Origin: Halothermothrix sp.
Lineage (GTDB): Bacteria > Bacillota > Halanaerobiia > DY22613
NCBI GenBank assembly: GCA_016841825.1
Contig: JAENYK010000004.1
Coordinates: 124,001-188,000, forward strand
DNA: 64,000 nucleotides
Direction: 5' to 3'
In this document: one piece after another, positions 19,401-28,400 of the stretch
Layout: every line of letters starts with the position of its first letter
Numbering within the stretch: position 1 is the stretch's first letter
Position numbers and translations under genes: made by a program
Notes under the pieces: generated by a model
Database searches by the model: none
Seen by the model: the letters and a program-made list of their open reading frames with translations, nothing else
What the model was told of the DNA's origin: nothing

Positions 19401-22400
19401 TGTATTCTTCAACTTCTTCCCTGACGACTTGTTTTTGACCATTGATAACGACTCTCATCATATCATGCCTGATTATTAACCGATTCCATGCTTCTTCCAG
19501 CCTTCTTATTTCCAGACCTTTTCGCTCAATCTCAAAATAACTATGGGTCGAAACACTTCCCAGTTCAAAAGCTCCTGATCTGCCAAGCCAATATGCTTGC
19601 TGCACTTCTGTCAGCGAAAATGGCTGATATCGGTTTGCCTGGTCTGGATGAATTATCGGAAGTTTTGGTGCTGCAGAGTGTACAGAACCATCAATATACT
19701 CTGCCAATTGCGCCACTGTTGGTTGATTAAAAATATCTCGAAGCAATATTTCAACGCCCAAGCTATTCCTTATTTTTGAAATCATTGTAATTCCCAGTAA
19801 AGAATCCCCTCCCAGTTCGAAAAAGTTATCCAGAATACTAATTGGGCTGCATTTAAGAAGTTCTCCCCAGATGTTAACCAACTCAATTTCGGAGTGAGTT
19901 TTAGGTGGAACTACACTCCTGTTTTCACTTTTTTTATCAACCCCATTACTCTGTAGTAAATTTCGATCAATTTTACCATTCGGAGTAAGCGGGAAATCTC
20001 CCAGTGCAAACACTCTTTTTGGTATCATATAATCAGGCAAATGTTTTTTCGCAAACTGAATCAGCTCTGTCTCATCAGGCTGAACCAGTATGCTCTTTGC
20101 TACGATAGAGGTTGCTCCCAGTCTGCTTTCTATACTCTGATCAGAGATAAGTGAAAACGGCAAATAGCAAGTTTTCTGCAATAGCTTATTCCAGTCCTCT
20201 GCTGAAAGCAAAGCTCCATTTTTATTATTGCGCTGGTCTGTCAATCGACTGAAGCCTTCCCCGGCAACTGCTGCTGTGATTAACTGCAGACTGGTATTCT
20301 CTGTGTTCTCCATCAGAACCATTAAGCCATCCTTTTTAAGAAAACAATGAATCTGCATTAATGCATGCCGAAGATCGGAGCAGCGATGCAGCGAATTAGC
20401 CAATATTATCAGATCATATTGCATACTTAAATCCTTTTGCGGATTTAAACTGCTGTCTAAATCAATTAATTCATAAGTAACCTGATTATATCCGTTCAAT
20501 GTTAGGCGTGCCTGATCCAGAAAATACAATGACGAATCCGCAGCAGTGTACTCAACAGACACAGACGCCTCTTGAAGATGATGTAGTATTTCACTGGCAA
20601 ATACACCTGTTCTGGCACCAATTTCCAGAATTCGTGGTTTATCAACTTTTGAAACGAGTTCCTGAACACACCTGATGGTAACATCATAGATTAACCTTGT
20701 TCCAGGTAGTTGTGTTACTAAAGTTTCAGGTGTATCATTGGACTCATCATTCCCATAGAAGATTTCAAAAGGCTCTTTTTCTCCGGACAGAATAGCAGGA
20801 ATATTTTCAGACAACTGCTTAATTTTTTCCTTTAATTCAATAAATGAATCGTTTACCGTGATCTTCTCTGGTAAAATATCAGAATTTAACAGGTATTCCT
20901 GCCGCTTATTTTGGACCAGAATTCCCTTCTGGGTAAGGGTTTGCAGCCACAGCTGAATAAGCTGTTCATAACGGGGATCAATACCTGCTTGCTGCATAAT
21001 ATTCATAATTTGCTGAGATTCACCTGGCGTTTGATAGAAGCCATATTTCCGCAAAATATTCATCATTATCCTTAACGCAAAAGCATTCATTTCAGCATTA
21101 CAATCTTCAATAAGTGCCATGGGAAAATCACTAATTTGACTGTTAACTATATCTGTCAGTGAACTGATAAGTGCTGAAGTGACCTCTGTTTCCACCTGCG
21201 GCAGATTTTTCTTTTCTGGAATTATATACCCCACAATCTGCTTCTCTCCAGCACCCTTCGGGATAACTGCCACAGCATTCATAACTTCAGGATGCCTGCA
21301 GAGAACAGATTCAATCTCACCCAGTTCAATGCGATGCCCATGTATCTTGACCTGTTGATCTTTTCTTCCAAGAAATTCGATAAGCCCGTCGGTTAAATAT
21401 CTTCCATAATCACCTGTTCGGTAAAGCCTTTCCCCTGTTCTGGGATGAATGATAAAGCTTGTCGCACTTTTCTCTACATCGTTTAAATATCCCAGAGCAA
21501 CACCAGATCCCCCGATATATAGCTCTCCAGCGACCATATCTGGACAATCTTCCATATTTTCATTTAATACGTAAAATTTCTGGTTTCGCATGGGGAGACC
21601 ATAGGGAATACTATGCCAACTGTCCGCTACATACTTAATTGGATATAAAATCGACCAGATGGAGGCTTCTGTAGCACCACCCAGGCTAATAATCTCCGCA
21701 TGTGGAAGGTCTATAAGCAAGTCTTTAGCAAGGCCAAGGGGTATCCAATCACCACTCATCAGAACTAGACGAAGAGATGAGGGGAGCTTCTCTCCTTTTC
21801 CATGTAGATAAACCACCAGCATTTCCATTAAGGCAGGAACAGTATTCCATAGCGAGATGCTATGTTCTTTTATCAGCCTGTTCCATTCAATCGGATCTTT
21901 TAGGGTCTCCTCTGTCGGAAAAATGACTGTTCCTCCACCGGCCAACATACCAAATATATCGTACACAGATAAATCGAAATTAAGCTGAGAGAGTGCCAGG
22001 ATTTTATCTCCTGTTCTAACTCCAAACCGCTCGTTTATGTCAAGGATGGTATTTACCGCTCCCTGATGTGAGATCATTACTCCTTTGGGTGTCCCGGTCG
22101 AACCGGATGTATAAATAACATAGGCCAGTTCATCAGAGCTTTGCTGCACAGGAGAATGGTCACTGCTTTTTCCTTCGCTGCAGCTTTCAATCAACAACAT
22201 TTTTACGTCATCAGGTATTAATGAAACATTATTCGAATCACAGATGACACATTTAGATCCACTCGCCCTGATTATCCCTTTAACTCTGCTCTTCGGGAAA
22301 GCAACATCTAATGGCAGATAGACTGCCCCTGAGATCAAAACCCCCAGGACAGCGACCACCTGTTCGGGTCCCTTGGGAAGAAGAACGCTAATGATATCTC

Positions 22401-25400
22401 CTCTGTTTATTCCCATCTGAAGAAGCTGTTCCTTGACTCCTATAGCCAAACTTGCCAGCTGTTTATACGAGATTGTCCTCTCCTCCTGAATCAAGGCAAG
22501 ACCATCGGGGTTTTTCGCCACCTTCTGCAGAAACAATTCATGGATCAATTTATCTGAGACAGGATGTGCTGTCTGATTTAACTTTTGATGTTTTAATATT
22601 TGCCGTTCAGGAAGTCCTATCGGTTCAGCAGCCTCCCACTTATTGGTGTTCTCTGCCAACTCCAGCAGCAAATTATGATACGCAGAAAACATATCACTCA
22701 ATACTGTTTGATCAAACAAACCCTGAACTGTGTCCCAATTATAAGTAAGCATCCCGTTACTTTCAAATATTTGAAAGTCCAGCCACACCTGAGGTGTTTG
22801 TGATATACTGTAAACAATATCTGCATCCACTCCTGCCGGGAGTTCGATAGTTGACCCTGAATTACCTGATGGTGAACTATATGGAATTACGCTAGTAAAG
22901 ACTACGGGGATAACTTCACTATTTTTCCCTTCTTTTTTCGCCTTCATCCGGAGAACTTCCAGACCTGAAACAGAGCTATTCTCCATATTGTCCCAGAATT
23001 CATTTTGAATATTTTGTGCATTTTCCAGAAAACTGGCTGAACCGTCAATATCAATACTTAACACAATCAATGAAGTAAAATCGCCAACAATATCATTGAC
23101 TTGCGGGTGAAATGGTTGACGATTAAATAAAGTCATCATGATCGAGAAGCTATTCCGATTACACCATTTACGCAGTGTGTATGCAAAGACAGCCAGCAAT
23201 ATTCCGGAAGGAGTTAGACCACTGTTGGCGGCTATTTTTTTTATCTTTCTCCATTTTTCTTCAGCTATTTTTGCTTTGTTCCTGATAAATACAGGGTTTT
23301 GAATCTTTTCAGGAGAGACTGCTAAAGGAAGCTGGGGTGCTGCTGGCATTCTGCCTATTTTCTCATTCCAATATTCAAGGGCTTTCTGATATTCAGCAGT
23401 CTGCTGACGCTGAGTATCCTGCATAACATAGTCCCGGAAGGTATAGGAAAGCTCTGGCAGCTCTTTTTCACCTCCGGAATAATATGCATACAGATCTCTA
23501 AGTAAAATATTAAAACTATATCCATCGGCGATTAACATATCCAGACTAATATGCAGCTGTGTTATACACTCAGTTAGCTGAAATGCCCGAATAGCAAATA
23601 GCGGTCCTGTTTCAGAATTATGCACAATATGTGATAATTCATCTCTACTTGCCAACAGACACTGCTTAAGCGTAAATTCATCCATTTGGCGGCAATCTTT
23701 AAATCCGATCTGATGGGCATGGGCATGAGGATTAATCTTTTGTCGTCCTTCAGGCAAAACGGATGCACGGAGCATCCCATGTCGTGCAATTAGCTGATTA
23801 AGCGCAGCGTTAAGCATAGCAATATCAATATTGCCAACGTTTACTTCCAGGTATAGATGACATGATACATTTCCCAGAACCAATTGATTCTTGCGTCCAA
23901 TCCAGTACGCATGCTGCACCTCTGTTAAAGGGAAATCATCAGATTCAGTATTCACTCCCGATTCAGTTAATTCTCTATCGACAACAACAGCTATTTCCTG
24001 GTTATATCGTGTATTGCTAATATAATCTGCCAGCTTCCTAATAGTGCGGCAGTTCAAAAACTCCTTAAAAGGTATATCAATTGCGAATTCTTTTTTTAAT
24101 GAATTACGTAAATTCAGGATTACCAGAGAGTCCAATCCTAAATCTAACAGATTTTCGTCAATATCAATTTGCTGATAGTCTTCAATCCAGGCCGCCGTAC
24201 CTACATGCTTTTGAATTATAGCTACGATGTCCTGCTGGGTATTATAAGATGTTTCTGCCAACACAGGTTGTTGTTCAGTCATGTGCTTATCATAATTATG
24301 TGAACTCGCCACAGTTTTGCTATTGCTAAGATTATCACTGCTTTTTACAACCAAGTTGGCTAAATTTCTGATGGTTCGACATTCTAAAAATCCTTTATAC
24401 GGTATATCACTACCAAACTCTTTTTTTAATATGTTTCTAAGATTGAGGATAACTAATGAATCCAGACCTAAGTCCAGTAGATTTTCATCAATGTCGATAC
24501 GTTCAAATTCCGTAATCCAGATCATTTCACCCACATATTTCTGGATTTTTGAAATAATATCTGTAACTGAACCACAATCAACCACATGGCTCGCTACCTC
24601 TGATTGGTTCTTCACCCACTTTTGATCTTCACTACCGACTATGCCACTGTCTCCCCCGTAATACGACTTTAGGCGTTCATCGACCATCCTGACAAATTGC
24701 CGGGAATTGTAGGATGCATATCCCACATGAGTTACCCGCTCAAGGATAAATTTTCTTAAAGCCTGTAAGGCTTGCTCTGATTCAACCAGACCAATTCCCC
24801 TGGACAAAAGTCGAGTACGTACCTGTTCTCCCATCTGTTCTGCCATACCCTTTGCTCTCCACAGCCCCCAGCTCACAGCAACAGTAGGATATCCTGACTG
24901 CGACCTCCACTGCGCAAAGGCGTCAGATACTGCATTTGCGGCAGCATAATTGGATTGTCCAGCAGTACCGATCATTGAGGCAACTGAAGAGAACAGGACA
25001 AAATAATCCAGTGTCTGCCCTGCAAATATTTTATGTAAGTTCCATGCCCCGCAAATCTTCGGAGCATAAACGGCAAGATAATTTTCCCAGGTCTGCTTAT
25101 ATACCGGACCATCTCGCAAAACCCCCGCCAGATGAAAAATCCCTTTGACCGGAGCCAGTTGACTATCTATTTTTTTAAAGACTGTCCTCAGTTCTTGCTC
25201 ATCAGTAATGTCACAAGAATACAATTCAACGTCTGTTCCTGAAGGCAAATTAATTTGAGAGAAATTAGCCTTTGAAGCTGAACGACTGATAACCGCTATT
25301 TTTTTAGCACCCTGTTCTATCAGCCAGGATGTCAGGATACGCCCCAAACCTCCAGTTCCGCCAGTGATGACATAACAACTATCCTCACGGAAATTCAGTT

Positions 25401-28400
25401 CCCCCGCAAAATCATTTTTAAAAGCGGAAGTAATTAGCTTTTCACAATATACCTGATTGTCACGAATAGCATAAAATGGTGTACCAGGATACTGTTTCAG
25501 CAATATCCCACATAGTTGCTCGACTGCAGTTTTCCCGTCAATATCGATAATTCCCCCGAATAAATCCGGCGTTTCAGCAGCAACAACTTTTCCAAATCCC
25601 CAGATAGAGGCCTGTTCAAAATTAATTTTGACCTTATTAGAATTTACGTCATTAGCACATTCTGTGACAGACCAGATCTTGCACGAATTCCAACCCGCCT
25701 TTAATAATGCCTGAATCAAATATAAACCTGTTCCATAGCTATATTGGTGGTTATCCAAGTCAAGAGATTTACTCTCATCAATTTCTCCCATGTCGATAGG
25801 CCAGATATTCACAATCGTGTCAATTTTTTTTGCCTGCTGTGATAGAGAATTTATCATATTCTCCAAATCCTCTGCATATCCGGGACGTATATAATAAGAC
25901 GACCCTTTTTCTCTATACGTTTTTCCAGGGAAAACTAACGTACACTCATGCCCTTTTGTTCTGATTAACTGAGCAGCTGCCTCTCCTATTCCACGTTGGT
26001 CAATGAATAATAACCATTTCTGCTGTTCAAAATCTTCCTTTTCGATAAACTCCACAGGATTCCAGGTATATTTGATGATTAGATTATCCTCTACCTGTTT
26101 AGCAAGGGATAATTCCCGTCCCAGATCGATCTTCACCAGATGAATTCCTTCTGCAGCTATAGACAGGCTGCCATTTTTATCAACTAAACGGAACATCCCT
26201 GTCACATCGCGACCATCATCAGAGACATAATTGAGTTCTGATCTGCAATACATCCGTTCAGTCGAACCCTGTTTGACGAATAAACGGTCAAACCCTGCGA
26301 ATACATACGTACCCTCTTTGACCTTTTCCTCAAGCAGGAGTAACTGCGAACACGCATCCAATATACCCGGATGAACCATATATTCAGCACCGGCTTTATT
26401 ACATTCCATAAAGGCATAAATCCCCTGGGCGGTTGGATCTATCCTTTGAATCACCCGGAACAACTGACCATATTCAAGACCGTCTTTTCTTAAAGAGTTA
26501 TAAAATTCCTCTCCACCAATAATCCCATCTTTCTGCCATTCCTGTAAATCGAAATCCCAGATGTCTTCACTTATTTCTTCCCGACTATAGATTCCCTGAA
26601 CCGCGTATCCTTTCAAATGCTTTTCCCAGGTTGCAGAAGTATTCTCATTATCTGTACCCGCGATCACTCGAGAATACATTTCGTAACATATTTTCCCATT
26701 TTCATCTGATAAATAAAACTGGATAACGGCAGTTTCCCCATCCTGCACAATCAGAGGTTTTTCAATATGCATATCTTCAAGCCAAAAAGAAGCTGGTTCG
26801 CACTGTTTTGAAACACATGCCAACACCATTGTAATCATCACCGCTGCCGGGAAAACCGCCTGGCCCTTTATTTTGTGATCCTGTAAAAAAGCGGAAGAAT
26901 ATGGACAGCGAAACTCGTATACCCCCTTATCGAATGGATTATCAATCATTAACGGCTTTTCAGGAGAGAAATCCTGAACCCTTATGCTCTGTTTCTTTGT
27001 ACCCGGATACCAATACTTTTTCTTTTGAAATGGATAAGTCGGCAGCGGAACTATACTACCATTGTAAATTGGTAAATCGAAATCCCAACCATTAACAAAC
27101 AACCCAGCAATGCTTTCATGAATACAATAGTTATTGTCATCTCTTTTTTGAGATGTCAAACATACTATTGATTTATCTCTTAATATTAGCTTCACAAATG
27201 AGTTTAAAACAGGATGAGGTCCCACTTCTAAATAAAAAGTGATTCCGCTATCGTATATTGTTTGAATACTCTCCATGAATTGTACAGACTCCAAAATATG
27301 CCTGCACCAGTAATCTGAACTACAAATCTCCTCAACTGACAAGTAATCCCCAGTAACATTTGAGATAATTGGGATATCGGGTTCGGCAAACGAAACCGTT
27401 CCCAGAACTTCTCTGTATGCTTCAACAATCGGTTCCAGCAGAGATGAATGAAAAGCATGGGAAACCAGAAGAGGTTTATAGGTTCCTCCCACCTTCTCTA
27501 TGTCTTTGGAGATTAAACTTATGTTAGCCGTTTTTCCACTAAGCACAATATTTTGGGGACTATTTATAGCTGCAATCGACACAAAATTATCTTCATAGTT
27601 ATCGAGCAGATTTTTTATCCGTTTCAAAGGCATGCTAACTGCCAGCATGGAACCATCTTTGGGCAGAGAATAGATTAATCTTCCGCGCATAGCAACCAAT
27701 TTCAATGCATCAGGCAGGGTGAATACTCCACTGATGCAGGCGGCTGCATATTCACCAACACTATGCCCAGCGACAACTGTCGGTATCACTCCCCACGACT
27801 TCCACAGCAGAGCCAGCGCGTACTCAAAAGAAAAGAGTATCGGTTGAGTATATTGAGTTTGACTTAATAATTCTTCATTATTGTCATTATAAATTAGCTC
27901 AATAATAGAACAGTCAATATATTGCCTTAATATCTCATCACATCTGTTAAGGGCATTACGAAAAACAGCTTCTTCCTCATAAAGATATTTACCCATCTTA
28001 GAATATTGAGAACCTTGTCCCGTAAAAAGAAAGGCGATCTTTTTATCCTCAATAGGCTTTCTAACAGCACGAAATAACCTATTCTGTTCAACACCTTGTC
28101 TGTGTTGTACTAATATATGCTTCGCCTGATTATTATTGCTGGCTATAATTGCTAGACGGTTTGCCATTCGGGCACGCCCTACGTTAGCAGTATAACAGTT
28201 ATCGTTATAGTCCGATTCGCATGTATCAAAATACTCGATAAGGTTATCTTCTATATTGCTTAGAGCACTTGCATTTTTTGCAGATATCATAAAAACTGCC
28301 GTCTTATCACCCCTGGTCTGAGGCAATCTGTTATCTTCATAGTCTTCCAGTATAATATGTGCATTAACCCCTCCAAATCCAAATGAACTAATTCCCGCCA